Source: CAIWHR01 sp039931775 (GTDB taxonomy: Bacteria > Pseudomonadota > Gammaproteobacteria > Burkholderiales > Casimicrobiaceae). Taken from it: a DNA stretch of 64,000 nt. The stretch is taken from positions 1 through 64,000 of the forward strand of contig JBDTRG010000083.1 of assembly GCA_039931775.1 (NCBI GenBank). The letters run 5' to 3'. The notes beneath the pieces were generated by a model, which did no database searches, was not told the origin of the DNA, and worked only from the letters and a program-made list of their open reading frames with translations. Shown one piece after another: positions 38,678-47,141 of this stretch (positions within the stretch are counted from its first letter, which is position 1; each line of letters begins with the position of its first letter). The position numbers and the translations under genes were made by a program.

Positions 38678-38691
38678 CCGTCGTCCGTGGG

Positions 38692-39276
38692 TCAGCAGAG
38701 ATCTGCCAGTAGCGACGTGCGCGTTTCCGCGCCCACGGTCGGGATCGCGGCTGCATAGGCAGGGTGATCGACACCGATTCCGAGACCCGCGCCGCGTTTC
38801 AATACCGCGACCATTTCGCGAGTCAGTTCGAACCGCAGGAAGTGGACCGCCGAGGTCTTTTCATCGTTGGCGCGTTCCATGTCCTCGTCGGCGATGGCGC
38901 GCACCCGGGGAGATCCCGCCACTTCGACCCAGACACAATCTTCGATCCCCTTGAGCTTGGCCAGCGCCCGCTTGCGGTCGTCGGCTGCCTCGTACTCGAT
39001 CAGCATCGTCGCCTTGAGGTTCGACCCATCCGGCACCAATGGGTTGTAAGCCTCGAGTTCGTCGCGGATGCCGGCCTCCTCGAAGATCTTTTCGATCCGC
39101 AGCATTTCCTGGATCTGGTAGCGGATCGTGAGCTCGTCTTCGAACAGCAGTGTCACGTGCTCGCCGAGATGCACGGTGCGTGGCTTCTTGTGGGCGAGCA
39201 CGCGCTCGCGGAACTCGCGACGCTCCTTGGCGTACGCCTCGAGCGGCATCAGACTTTCGCGGGTGATCGTTCCCAT
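38692..39276 (-). CDS. DUF3501 family protein
   Basis: A 194-residue soluble protein matching DUF3501: ITRESLMPLEAYAKERREFR at the N-terminus, the ARTVHLGEHVTLLFED-like RTVHLGEHVTLLFEDELTI, RIEKIFEEAGIRDELEAYN, and a C-terminal VHFLRFELTREMVAVLKRG. The family has no known activity but regularly accompanies the rubrerythrin/HdrD-like pair. It is the distal gene of this operon, 11 bases after the ferritin-like gene. Confidence 0.85.
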   Translation of the reverse strand: MGTITRESLMPLEAYAKERREFRERVLAHKKPRTVHLGEHVTLLFEDELTIRYQIQEMLRIEKIFEEAGIRDELEAYNPLVPDGSNLKATMLIEYEAADDRKRALAKLKGIEDCVWVEVAGSPRVRAIADEDMERANDEKTSAVHFLRFELTREMVAVLKRGAGLGIGVDHPAYAAAIPTVGAETRTSLLADLC

Positions 39277-39287
39277 CGGTCGCGGCC

Positions 39288-39578
39288 TCAGCGGTGATCG
39301 GCGATCGGCCCGGTCTTGAACAGCGCCTCGCGCAGTTCCTTGTCGAACACCGGATTCCTGCGGCGGATCCATTCGAGCGTCATCGACGCGTGTTCGATCT
39401 CCTCGTCGCGGTTGTGCGCAAGGATCGACTTCAATTCCGAATCGGTGCAAGCGTCGACGCGCTGGTTGTACCAGTCGACCGCTTCGAGCTCCTCGATCAG
39501 CGATACGACTGCGCGATGGAAATCCATCGTCGCCGCGGAAAGCTTGTCGATCGGCTCGTGATAGCCTTCATGTGCCAT
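39288..39578 (-). CDS. Encapsulated-ferritin (EncFtn)-like protein lacking a cargo tail
   Basis: A 96-residue two-helix protein closely matching the EncFtn family: LIEELEAVDWYNQRVDACTD, then ELKSILAHNRDEEIEHASM and LEWIRRRNPVFDKELREALF. Ferroxidase positions of the Rhodospirillum EncFtn correspond to E30, E60 and H63 here, with W36 and Y37 beside them; all are present. Known EncFtn proteins form annular decamers, oxidise Fe(II), and are targeted into encapsulin shells by a C-terminal peptide. This protein ends at TGPIADHR, directly after the core, so no targeting peptide exists, and no encapsulin gene is in the window. AAAGGAACG precedes the start. Confidence 0.82.
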   Translation of the reverse strand: MAHEGYHEPIDKLSAATMDFHRAVVSLIEELEAVDWYNQRVDACTDSELKSILAHNRDEEIEHASMTLEWIRRRNPVFDKELREALFKTGPIADHR

Positions 39579-39616
39579 GGTGCTCGTTCCTTTCGTTCGT
39601 CGGAGGGCCCGCAGTG

Positions 39617-40966
39617 TTACGAGGGCCGGAGTCCGTAGGCCATGCGCAGCAGCGTCAGTGGATGCGCCTTGCGCGCTTGCAATTCGGCACCGGCTTCGTC
39701 GATGCCCTGCATGATGCGGCGGGCAGCGATCGGGCAGTCGGAGGTGACAAAGTCGGGCTCGCTCTCTGCCATCCGGTTGAACACCGGCTTGCCGATCTTC
39801 ATCGAGTTCGCGTAGAACTCGCGCTTCACGCCGTAGGTTCCATCGTGGCCGGCGCAGCGTTCGACCGTGTTCACCGTGGTCGCCGGAATCCACTCCAGCA
39901 CCTCGCGCGTCTTCTGGCCGACATTCTGCACGCGGGAATGGCACGGCACGTGATAGCTGACCTTGCCCAGCGGCGCCTTGAAGTCCTTTTGCAGCAGCCC
40001 ATCCTTGTCGCGCAACACCAGGTATTCGAACGGATCGAACATCGCGTCGGCGACGATCCTCACGTCCGGATCATCGGGAAAGAGGAGCGGCAACTCGTGC
40101 TTGAACATCAGCGTGCACGACGGGACCGCGGTCAGGATCGCGTGACCCGTCCGAGCCAGCGCCGCAAGCGGTGGAATGTTGATGTCCTTGAGCGTTGCGA
40201 CGGAGTCGAGGTCGCCGAGCTCGAGCTTCGGCATCCCGCAGCATGCTTCCTTCTCGACGATCGTGTACGGCACCTCGTTGTGCGCAAGGATCGACAGAAG
40301 GTCGTGGCCGATCCCCGGTTCGTTGTAGTTCACGTAACAGGTCGCGAAAACGGCGACCTTCCCCGGCGTGCGCTGTCCGTTGCGGACCGGCCACGCGATC
40401 GACGTTTTGGCCGTCTCACGGAACCGCGCGCCATCGTACGGCGGCAACTTCGCAGCGGCCGCCACGCCCAGCATCTTGTCCATCGCCTTCCGTATCGAAG
40501 GCGTGGCGTTGGCCTTGTTGACCATCTGCACGACGACCGGAATCGTGGCCAGCCTGCCGACGCGGTCGGTGCTTGTCAGCAGGCGATCGCGAAACGTCGA
40601 TTTGCCCTTCTTGAATTCGACGGCTTTCGCGCGGAGCATCAGGTGCGGGAAATCGACGTTCCAGGGATGCGGCGGCACGTAGGGGCACTTTGTCATGTAG
40701 CAGAGGTCGCACAGGTAGCACTGGTCGACGACCTTCGCGTAATCCTCCTTCGCCACGCCGTCGACCTCCATCGTCTTCGAATTGTCGACGAGGTCGAAGA
40801 GCGTCGGGAACGACTGGCACAAGCTGACGCAGCGCCGGCAGCCGTGGCAGATGTCGAAGACGCGCTCGAGCTCCTTCTCGAGCAGCGCGTCGTCGTAGAA
40901 CGCCGGATTGCGCCAGTCGAGCGCGTGCCGCGTAGGTGCCTGCAGATTGCCTTCACGCTCGGTCAT
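39617..40966 (-). CDS. Heterodisulfide reductase-related (GlpC/HdrD-like) Fe-S protein
   Basis: A 449-residue protein with two ferredoxin-like clusters near the N-terminus (C40/C43/C46/C50 and C83/C86/C89/C94) and two cysteine-rich CCG-type domains (EACCGMPKLE and the later VERCAGHDGTYG). This is the layout of GlpC, LutA and HdrD. It probably passes electrons between a donor and a redox partner; the adjacent rubrerythrin is an obvious candidate acceptor. No membrane segment is seen. It lies 38 bases upstream of the ferritin-like gene. Confidence 0.87.
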   Translation of the reverse strand: MTEREGNLQAPTRHALDWRNPAFYDDALLEKELERVFDICHGCRRCVSLCQSFPTLFDLVDNSKTMEVDGVAKEDYAKVVDQCYLCDLCYMTKCPYVPPHPWNVDFPHLMLRAKAVEFKKGKSTFRDRLLTSTDRVGRLATIPVVVQMVNKANATPSIRKAMDKMLGVAAAAKLPPYDGARFRETAKTSIAWPVRNGQRTPGKVAVFATCYVNYNEPGIGHDLLSILAHNEVPYTIVEKEACCGMPKLELGDLDSVATLKDINIPPLAALARTGHAILTAVPSCTLMFKHELPLLFPDDPDVRIVADAMFDPFEYLVLRDKDGLLQKDFKAPLGKVSYHVPCHSRVQNVGQKTREVLEWIPATTVNTVERCAGHDGTYGVKREFYANSMKIGKPVFNRMAESEPDFVTSDCPIAARRIMQGIDEAGAELQARKAHPLTLLRMAYGLRPS

Positions 40967-41053
40967 CGGATTCGGCAGGGAGACTAGGTTGGAGTCGAAA
41001 ACGCAGGCGGGCGGGTCGAAAAACCAACGTCGCCATTCGCAGTGACCAAAGTG

Positions 41054-41120
41054 AGTGCGTCGCGAGCAAGCGACGCACTAACAGAGCGTTGAGCGTCGCG
41101 CCTTCTGCGACGCTCAACGC
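41054..41120. terminator. Two successive hairpins downstream of rubrerythrin
   Basis: A 14-bp perfect stem (41086-41099 with 41107-41120) and a 10-bp stem (41054-41063 with 41070-41079) lie between the rubrerythrin stop and the Fe-S protein start. No U-run follows either, so partial termination or transcript processing within the operon is more likely than complete termination. Confidence 0.5.
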
Positions 41121-41131
41121 GAGTCCGAAGC

Positions 41132-41554
41132 TCAGTCCGCCAATACGTCGAGAGCTTTCTGGAACCGGTTCGCGTGCGACCGCTCCGCCTTCGCCAGAGT
41201 CTCGAACCAGTCGGCGATCTCGTCGAACCCCTCGTCGCGCGCAGACTTCGCCATGCCCGGGTACATGTCGGTGTACTCGTGCGTCTCGCCGGCGATGGCG
41301 GCCTTGAGATTGGACCGCGTCGCGCCGATCGGCAGTCCCGTCGCGGGGTCGCCGACCTGCGCCAGATAGTCGAGGTGGCCGTGCGCGTGACCAGTCTCAC
41401 CTTCGGCCGTCGAGCGGAAAACCGCCGCAACGTCGTTCTGGCCTTCGACGTCGGCCTTGTTCGCGAAGTAGAGGTAGCGCCGGTTGGCCTGCGACTCGCC
41501 GGCGAAGGCATCCTTCAGGTTGCCGTGCGTCTTGGTGCCATTGAGGCTTTTCAT
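41132..41554 (-). CDS. Rubrerythrin (diiron domain only)
   Basis: A 140-residue rubrerythrin: NLKDAFAGESQANRRYLYFA supplies the first helix ligands, GETGHAHGHLDYL the second, and AGETHEYTDMYPGMA with AERSHANRF the later pair. The C-terminal rubredoxin domain of classical rubrerythrins is absent, so electrons for peroxide reduction must come from another protein. It is the first gene of the minus-strand cluster with the HdrD-like Fe-S protein, the EncFtn-like protein and DUF3501, consistent with oxidative-stress or iron handling. Confidence 0.93.
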   Translation of the reverse strand: MKSLNGTKTHGNLKDAFAGESQANRRYLYFANKADVEGQNDVAAVFRSTAEGETGHAHGHLDYLAQVGDPATGLPIGATRSNLKAAIAGETHEYTDMYPGMAKSARDEGFDEIADWFETLAKAERSHANRFQKALDVLAD

Positions 41555-41781
41555 CGTTCATCTCCTTCGGTTGACCGCGCTCTTGATTCGTTCGGCGACA
41601 GGCGCGAAACGGGAAATCGACCGGCGTCTGGCACCGCGTCGACCCGATGATCCGATTCTGCGCGTCGCCAATCCCGGACGTCCAATTGATTGTACCAATG
41701 CCGTCGATAGCTTTTGCCAATCGGCGACTCCTGCGGCGCGCGGCGCAGGGGCCTGATCAGCCGAATCGAACCGACCGCCGG

Positions 41782-43383
41782 TCAGTCGATCCGATCGTAC
41801 GCCGGCAGCGTCAGGAACTCGACGAAGGTGTCGTTGTTGACGAGGTCGGCGAAGATCTGCGCCGCATCGTCGTACTTCCCCGCGCCGTACGCGGCGCCCA
41901 GCAGCTCGCGGATCTTCTGCTGCTCCTCGGGGATCATCGCGGCGATCATCTCCCGGGTGACTTTCCGGCCGTCGTCGAATTTTCCCTTCGACGAGCGCAT
42001 CCACTGCCAGACCTGCGAGCGCGAGATCTCGGCGGTGGCCGCATCCTCCATCAGGTTGAAGATCGGCACCGCGCCCTGGCCGACCAACCACGCGCCGATA
42101 TACTGGATCGCCACGTTGATGTTGAGCCGCAATCCCTTTTCGGTGATCGGGACTTCCGGCTCGAACTTCAAGAGGTCTGCGGCGGTCACGTGCACGTCGT
42201 CGCGCTTCCTCGATGCGATCTGGTTCGGCGTCGGCATCAGGCGATCGAACGCCTCAAGCGCGACGGGCACGAGCCCCGGATGCGCGACCCAGGTACCGTC
42301 GTGGCCCTGTGTCGCCTCGCGTTCCTTGTCGAGCTTCACCTTGGCGAACGCTTCGGCATTCGCCGCTTCGTCGTTCTTCACCGGAATCTGCGCCGCCATA
42401 CCGCCCATCGCATGGATATTGCGGCGGTGGCAGGTCTTGACGAGCAGCAGCGCATAGCTCTTCATGAAATGCGTCGTCATCGTGACGAGCGCGCGATCGG
42501 CGAGACAGAAATCCTTGTTGTTACGAAGCTTCTTGATGCACGAGAAGATGTAGTCCCAGCGCCCGCAGTTGAGCCCCGCCGAGTGCTCGCGCAATTCGTA
42601 CAGGATCTCGTCCATCTCGAACGCCGCCAGCAGCGTCTCGATCAGCACGGTCGCCTTGATCGATCCGCGGGGAACGCCGAGCTCGTCCTGCGCCATCACG
42701 AAGATGTCGTTCCACAGCCGCGCCTCGAGATGGCTTTCGAGTTTCGGCAGGTAGAAATAGGGCCCGCTGCCGCGCTCGAGGAGTTCCTTCGCGTTGTGGA
42801 ACGCATAGAGCGCGAAATCGAAGATCCCGCCCGAGATCGGCTGCCCGTCGATCAGCACGTGTTTTTCGGGCAGATGCCAGCCGCGAGGCCGCACGAAAAG
42901 CACAGCGGTCTTTTCGCCCAGCCGGTACGCCTTGCCTTCGGGCGACGTGTAGTCGATGCGTCGGCGGATCGCGTCGCGCAAGTTGATGTGGCCCTGCAGG
43001 TTGTTGTCCCACTTCGGCGTGTTCGCGTCCTCGAAATCCGCCATGAACACGCTGGCGCCCGAATTGAGCGCGTTGATGACCATCTTGCGGTCGACGGGGC
43101 CGGTGATCTCGACGCGCCGGTCGACGATGTCGGCGGGAATCGGCGTGCACGTCCAGTCGCCATCGCGAATTGCGCGCGTTTCCGGCAGGAAATCCGGCAG
43201 CCCGCCGGCATCGAGCAGCGCCTGGCGGCGCGACCTCGCCGCAAGCAGTTCCGCGCGCCGGCCGCCGAACGCGCGCTGCAGCTTCGCGGCGAGGGCAACG
43301 GCCTGCGGCGTCAGGATCTGTGCATATTCGGGGGTGATGCGGCCGGTGATCTCGATGCCGGGACCGAATTGGGACGTGCTCAT
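41782..43383 (-). CDS. aceB: Malate synthase A
   Basis: Malate synthase condenses glyoxylate and acetyl-CoA in the glyoxylate shunt. The 533-residue protein is of the A isoform. It contains the family signature LREHSAGLNCGRWDYIFS (about residues 270-287), VFMADFEDANTP, TVLIETLLAAFEMDEILYEL and the C-terminal MRSSKGKFDDGR. The start MSTSQFGPGIEI fits the family. Isocitrate lyase is not in the window. It is single and flanked by gaps of about 170 and 230 bases. Confidence 0.95.
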   Translation of the reverse strand: MSTSQFGPGIEITGRITPEYAQILTPQAVALAAKLQRAFGGRRAELLAARSRRQALLDAGGLPDFLPETRAIRDGDWTCTPIPADIVDRRVEITGPVDRKMVINALNSGASVFMADFEDANTPKWDNNLQGHINLRDAIRRRIDYTSPEGKAYRLGEKTAVLFVRPRGWHLPEKHVLIDGQPISGGIFDFALYAFHNAKELLERGSGPYFYLPKLESHLEARLWNDIFVMAQDELGVPRGSIKATVLIETLLAAFEMDEILYELREHSAGLNCGRWDYIFSCIKKLRNNKDFCLADRALVTMTTHFMKSYALLLVKTCHRRNIHAMGGMAAQIPVKNDEAANAEAFAKVKLDKEREATQGHDGTWVAHPGLVPVALEAFDRLMPTPNQIASRKRDDVHVTAADLLKFEPEVPITEKGLRLNINVAIQYIGAWLVGQGAVPIFNLMEDAATAEISRSQVWQWMRSSKGKFDDGRKVTREMIAAMIPEEQQKIRELLGAAYGAGKYDDAAQIFADLVNNDTFVEFLTLPAYDRID

Positions 43384-43556
43384 CGCGGATTCTCGCTGGG
43401 GAAACGGGACGGGGAGGTGCCTTCGCGCGCGGCCGTCGAGGGCCATCGCGGAAGCCGATTTTCGTCGCCATTTTAGCCGATCCGGCAATGTGCCGGTGGC
43501 ATCGCGTCAGGCAGACCGGAGTCTTCGCCGATGCGTCGACGCGCAACGCGGGCGCG

Positions 43557-44258
43557 TCAGGTCCAGCCCTCGCCGGCCTCGCCAGGCAGCCGCTTGATCG
43601 TCACGTTCCACGACATCGATATCCGCGGTCGCGCGCCGCGATAGGGATTTACGCTGTGGAGGTAATCGCTGGCGAAGACGATCATCGTGCCCTCGCGCAT
43701 GTCCGGAACGAGGAGGCCGGTGACGCGGCCGGGCTCGTTCGGACAACAGAACGGAATTCGCGGATCGGCGAACACCAGCTTGCCCGCCATCGGGTCGTCC
43801 GGATCGGGTTCGCCCGGATCGACCAGGTAGACGACGCTGACATTGGCGCGCAGGTGGCTGTGTGGCATGCAGTATTGCCCGTCGCGATAGACGTTCGCCC
43901 AGCACGCGTCCGAGTAGACGTCGTTCTTCGACAGCACGCGGTGCGCGAACGAAAGCGCACGGCCGTGGATCAAATCGCTGGCCGCACGCTTCCACAGGTC
44001 CTGCCGTCGCACCTTCACGCCGCAGCCGCCCTGGAAAATCCAGTTGCGGTACGCGGGATCGCGCTCCCTTTCGAGGATCGTCGCGACGAGTTCCCCGTGA
44101 TAGTGCGCATGATCGTCGAACTGCGTGATCGCCGTCAGCGGCGCGGACAGCGGGTCGATGCGCTGGCCGTCCGGCCACATCGCGACGTCGGCGGTGTCGA
44201 TGCGGATGGACGCGGGCAGCCCCGCCTGGTCACCGGCGCTCACGTTCGACGCTCCCAT
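43557..44258 (-). CDS. TIGR02466-type putative 2-oxoglutarate/Fe(II) oxygenase
   Basis: A 233-residue protein with the double-stranded beta-helix pattern of putative 2OG-Fe(II) oxygenases: H133-S-H135 in YCMPHSHLRANVSVVYLV as metal-binding candidates, H201 in DYLHSVNPYRG, and R212 in RPRISMSWN as 2-oxoglutarate ligand. Such proteins are often annotated only as conserved hypothetical; the substrate is unknown. It follows leuA by 69 bases on the same strand and could be co-transcribed. Confidence 0.7.
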   Translation of the reverse strand: MGASNVSAGDQAGLPASIRIDTADVAMWPDGQRIDPLSAPLTAITQFDDHAHYHGELVATILERERDPAYRNWIFQGGCGVKVRRQDLWKRAASDLIHGRALSFAHRVLSKNDVYSDACWANVYRDGQYCMPHSHLRANVSVVYLVDPGEPDPDDPMAGKLVFADPRIPFCCPNEPGRVTGLLVPDMREGTMIVFASDYLHSVNPYRGARPRISMSWNVTIKRLPGEAGEGWT

Positions 44259-44327
44259 TCGGCATCGATCTCGTCGCGCCGTCGGTGGATCCGTGCATCG
44301 GCGCGCGTCCAGGCGATCGACCGGCGA

Positions 44328-46049
44328 TCAGGCGTGCACGGCGCGCTTGGCGGGTGCCTGCACGAGGGAGCCTCGCGCAAGGGCGCGGTTGGTCGCGCAA
44401 ACGACCGCGCGCAGCGTCGCGGTGACGATGTTGGCATCGAATCCGACGCCGTACACGGTGCGATCGGTGCCGACGCGCAACTGCACGTACGCCACCGCCG
44501 TCGCATCTTCGCCGCTGCCGACCCCATGTTCGTGATAGTTCTGCACGTGGATGTCGAAACCTGCACCCTCGCGCAGCGCATGGACGAACGCGTCGACCGG
44601 TCCGTTGCCCGAGCCGACCAGATCGACCTCGACGCCGTCGAAGGCGAGCCGCGCGACCATCTTCTCGACGGCGCCCGTCGGGCTGTGCTGCGCCCGATGG
44701 TCGACGAACGCGATCGGCGCGGCCGCCGATGTGTACTCGGCATCGAAAGCAGCCCGGATCTCGGCCGCCGAGAGTTCCTTGCCGGTGGCGTCGGTGATCT
44801 GCTGGATGACCTGGCTGAATTCGATCTGCAGCAGGCGCGGCAGCGACAGGCCGTAGTCGCGCTCGAGCAGGTATGCGATGCCACCCTTGCCGGACTGGCT
44901 GTTCACCCGGATCACCGCATCGTACGTGCGGCCGATGTCGGCGGGATCGATCGGCAGGTACGGGACGTCCCACTCGGGATTGCCCATTTCCAGCTCCCGA
45001 GTGCGTGCCGCGAGCCCCTTCTTGATCGCGTCCTGGTGCGAGCCCGAGAACGCGGTGAACACCAGCTCCCCTCCGTACGGGTGGCGCGGGTCGACCGGCA
45101 GCTGGTTGCAATATTCGACCGTGCGGATGATCTGCTGGATATCCGAGAAATCGATGCCGGGATCGACCCCCTGCGTGTAGAGGTTGAGGCCGAGCGTCAC
45201 GAGGCAGACGTTGCCGGTGCGCTCGCCGTTGCCGAAGAGGCACCCTTCGACCCGTTCCGCACCGCCCATCAGGGCGAGTTCTGCTGCCGCTATCCCGCAA
45301 CCGCGATCGTTGTGCGGATGGACGGAAACGATCACGCTGTCGCGATTCGAAAGGTTCCGGCACATCCATTCGATCTGGTCCGCATACACGTTGGGCGTTG
45401 CCAACTCGACGGTCGACGGCAGGTTGAGAATGGTCTTGCGCTCCCGCGTCGGCTGCCAGATCGCCGTCACCGCGTCGCAGATCTCGACGGCGAAATCGAG
45501 CTCGGTCGCGGTGAAGCTCTCGGGCGAATACTCGAGCACCCATTCGGTACCGGGCCGTTTGGCGACGCCGTCGCGGATGAGCTTCGCGCCGGCGACCGCG
45601 ATTCCCTTGATCCCATCGCGGCCGAGCCCGAAAACGAGCCGGCGTTGCGTCGTCGACGTCGAGTTGTACAGGTGGACGATGGCGCGGCGGGCGCCGGTGA
45701 GCGCTTCGAACGTGCGCGCAATCTGCGCCTCGCGCGACTGGGTCAGCACCTGGACCGTGACGTCGTCGGGGATCAGGTTCCCGTCGATGAGCTTGCGCGT
45801 GAAATCGTAGTCGGTCTGCGACGCCGCCGGGAAACCGATCTCGATCTCCTTGTAACCCATCTTCACGAGCAGCCGGAACATCTGCAGCTTTCGGTCGGCA
45901 TCCATCGGCTCGATCAGCGCCTGGTTGCCGTCGCGCAGGTCGACGCTGCACCAGGTCGGCGCGCGCGTGATCGATCGGGACGGCCATTGGCGGTCGGACA
46001 ATTCGATCGGCTGAAAAGGTCGGTACTTGGCGTCTGGATACGGTTTCAT
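44328..46049 (-). CDS. leuA: 2-Isopropylmalate synthase LeuA
   Basis: LeuA commits 2-ketoisovalerate to leucine synthesis and is feedback-inhibited by leucine. The 573-residue protein is of the longer class. It has SVDLRDGNQALIEPMDADRK with the first metal ligand, the second metal signature VHPHNDRGCGIAAAE, the GLNLYTQGVDPGIDFSD segment and a C-terminal regulatory domain (about 440-560). GAGGAAACG precedes the ATG. A leucine-rich leader frame lies upstream, suggesting attenuation control. Confidence 0.95.
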   Translation of the reverse strand: MKPYPDAKYRPFQPIELSDRQWPSRSITRAPTWCSVDLRDGNQALIEPMDADRKLQMFRLLVKMGYKEIEIGFPAASQTDYDFTRKLIDGNLIPDDVTVQVLTQSREAQIARTFEALTGARRAIVHLYNSTSTTQRRLVFGLGRDGIKGIAVAGAKLIRDGVAKRPGTEWVLEYSPESFTATELDFAVEICDAVTAIWQPTRERKTILNLPSTVELATPNVYADQIEWMCRNLSNRDSVIVSVHPHNDRGCGIAAAELALMGGAERVEGCLFGNGERTGNVCLVTLGLNLYTQGVDPGIDFSDIQQIIRTVEYCNQLPVDPRHPYGGELVFTAFSGSHQDAIKKGLAARTRELEMGNPEWDVPYLPIDPADIGRTYDAVIRVNSQSGKGGIAYLLERDYGLSLPRLLQIEFSQVIQQITDATGKELSAAEIRAAFDAEYTSAAAPIAFVDHRAQHSPTGAVEKMVARLAFDGVEVDLVGSGNGPVDAFVHALREGAGFDIHVQNYHEHGVGSGEDATAVAYVQLRVGTDRTVYGVGFDANIVTATLRAVVCATNRALARGSLVQAPAKRAVHA

Positions 46050-46086
46050 CGCGTTTCCTCTTGCACGAAGGCTGGGCGAACAACTT

Positions 46087-46215
46087 GGCCGTCCGGGGGT
46101 GGACGACACGCGCACTGCTCGAAAAAGGGGGGTGTTTTTATCTGCGCGCGGGGCGCAGCAGAAGCAGCAGCAGGCCGCCCGTGAGGGGGGTCAGCGCGGG
46201 GAGCGCCGGACGGCC
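46087..46215 (-). promoter_or_regulatory. Long-range inverted repeat enclosing the leu leader
   Basis: A perfect 10-base complement (46087-46096 and 46206-46215; CCGGACGGCC/GGCCGTCCGG) brackets the leader's leucine run. The promoter-distal arm can alternatively form a local 5-bp hairpin (CGTCC-loop-GGACG). Mutually exclusive pairings of this kind fit attenuation, but no clear U-run terminator was found, so this remains a model. Confidence 0.45.
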
Positions 46216-46236
46216 GACGATGTGGGAGCTGCTCAT
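46138..46236 (-). CDS. leuL: Candidate leucine leader peptide (leuL)
   Basis: A 32-codon frame upstream of leuA encodes MSSSHIVGRPALPALTPLTG followed by GLLLLLLRPARR. Six consecutive leucine codons (CTG CTG CTG CTT CTG CTG, 46156-46173) stand among nine leucines in total. This is the hallmark of leader peptides that sense charged tRNA-Leu. A promoter-like TTGCGG-18-TATAGT ends nine bases before the ATG, so the transcript would start almost at this codon. The frame is too short for homology support; it could be chance in GC-rich DNA. Confidence 0.5.
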   Translation of the reverse strand: MSSSHIVGRPALPALTPLTGGLLLLLLRPARR

Positions 46237-46244
46237 TGCGATCC

Positions 46245-46274
46245 ACTATAACCGCAAAAAAGCAATCACCGCAA
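46245..46274 (-). promoter_or_regulatory. Promoter for leuL-leuA
   Basis: TTGCGG (46269-46274) and TATAGT (46245-46250) are separated by 18 bases on the minus strand, with a poly-T/A-rich spacer unusual in this GC-rich region. Initiation near 46238 is predicted. Confidence 0.5.
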
Positions 46275-46303
46275 GGGGTTGGCGCAAGCTCGGGCCGCCC
46301 GGG

Positions 46304-47074
46304 TCACGGCGGTGTGGCGCCGCGGCGACGGCGCCGCGCGACCCATTGCCACGCCGAAGCGATGTAGCCCGACAACGCGTACGCGACGAATCCGGCGAAC
46401 AGCACGATCGCCGGCTGGTAGGACAGGAGCGCGATCATCAGCACGAAAACGAAGATCGCGAGGAAGGGCACGCTCTTCTTGAGGTTGATCGTCTTGAACG
46501 CGTAGTACCGGATGTTGCTGACCATCGTCAGGCCAGCGAAGACCGTCACGCCCCAGACCCACCACTTTATGGTGGCCGGATCGATGCTGTAGTCGTCGAT
46601 GATCCAGACGAGGCCCGCGACGAGCGCGGCGGCCGCCGGGCTCGGCATTCCCGTGAACCAGCGCTTGTCGGTGACGTCGAGCATCGTGTTGAAGCGCGCG
46701 AGCCGAAGTGCAGCGCCGGCGACATAGACGAACGCGGCGATCCAGCCGAGCTTGCCCATGCCCTTCAGCGCCCATTCGTAGACGATGAGCGCTGGCGCCG
46801 CGCCGAAACTCACCATGTCGGACAGACTGTCGTACTCGGCGCCGAATGCGCTTTGCGTCCGCGTAAGGCGCGCGACCCGGCCATCGAGCCCGTCGAGCAC
46901 CATCGCGACGAAGATGGCGACGGCCGCCTGATCGAAGCGCAGATTCATCGCCTGCACGATCGCGTAGAAACCCGCGAACAACGCGGCCGTCGTGAACAGG
47001 TTCGGCAGCAGGTAGATGCCACGCCGCCGGATCCGGTTTTTCTGCAGGGCCCGTTGAGTATCGAAATCGGCCAT
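46304..47074 (-). CDS. pssA: CDP-diacylglycerol--serine O-phosphatidyltransferase PssA
   Basis: PssA makes phosphatidylserine from CDP-diacylglycerol and serine at the inner membrane. The 256-residue integral protein starts with a basic segment and RRGIYLLPNLFTTAALFAGF. It carries the complete CDP-alcohol phosphotransferase motif DGLDGRVARLTRTQSAFGAE followed by YDSLSD, and has six or more membrane helices. Psd, the next enzyme, is encoded 67 bases upstream in the same direction. Confidence 0.94.
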   Translation of the reverse strand: MADFDTQRALQKNRIRRRGIYLLPNLFTTAALFAGFYAIVQAMNLRFDQAAVAIFVAMVLDGLDGRVARLTRTQSAFGAEYDSLSDMVSFGAAPALIVYEWALKGMGKLGWIAAFVYVAGAALRLARFNTMLDVTDKRWFTGMPSPAAAALVAGLVWIIDDYSIDPATIKWWVWGVTVFAGLTMVSNIRYYAFKTINLKKSVPFLAIFVFVLMIALLSYQPAIVLFAGFVAYALSGYIASAWQWVARRRRRGATPP

Positions 47075-47141
47075 GTCGGGGCAAAGGTAGCACAAACGGC
47101 CCCGGACCCCGCGCCGGACGGAAGTCGCCGGAAGCCGAGGC

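Noticed and set aside
41054..41120. Small CRISPR-like array (two hairpins)
   Set aside because: The two hairpins share part of their sequence but are single, of unequal stem length and have no spacer periodicity or cas genes.
43488..46184. 898-codon plus-strand open frame over leuA and the oxygenase gene
   Set aside because: Antisense to well-supported genes and crosses their boundaries; composition is that of an antisense shadow.
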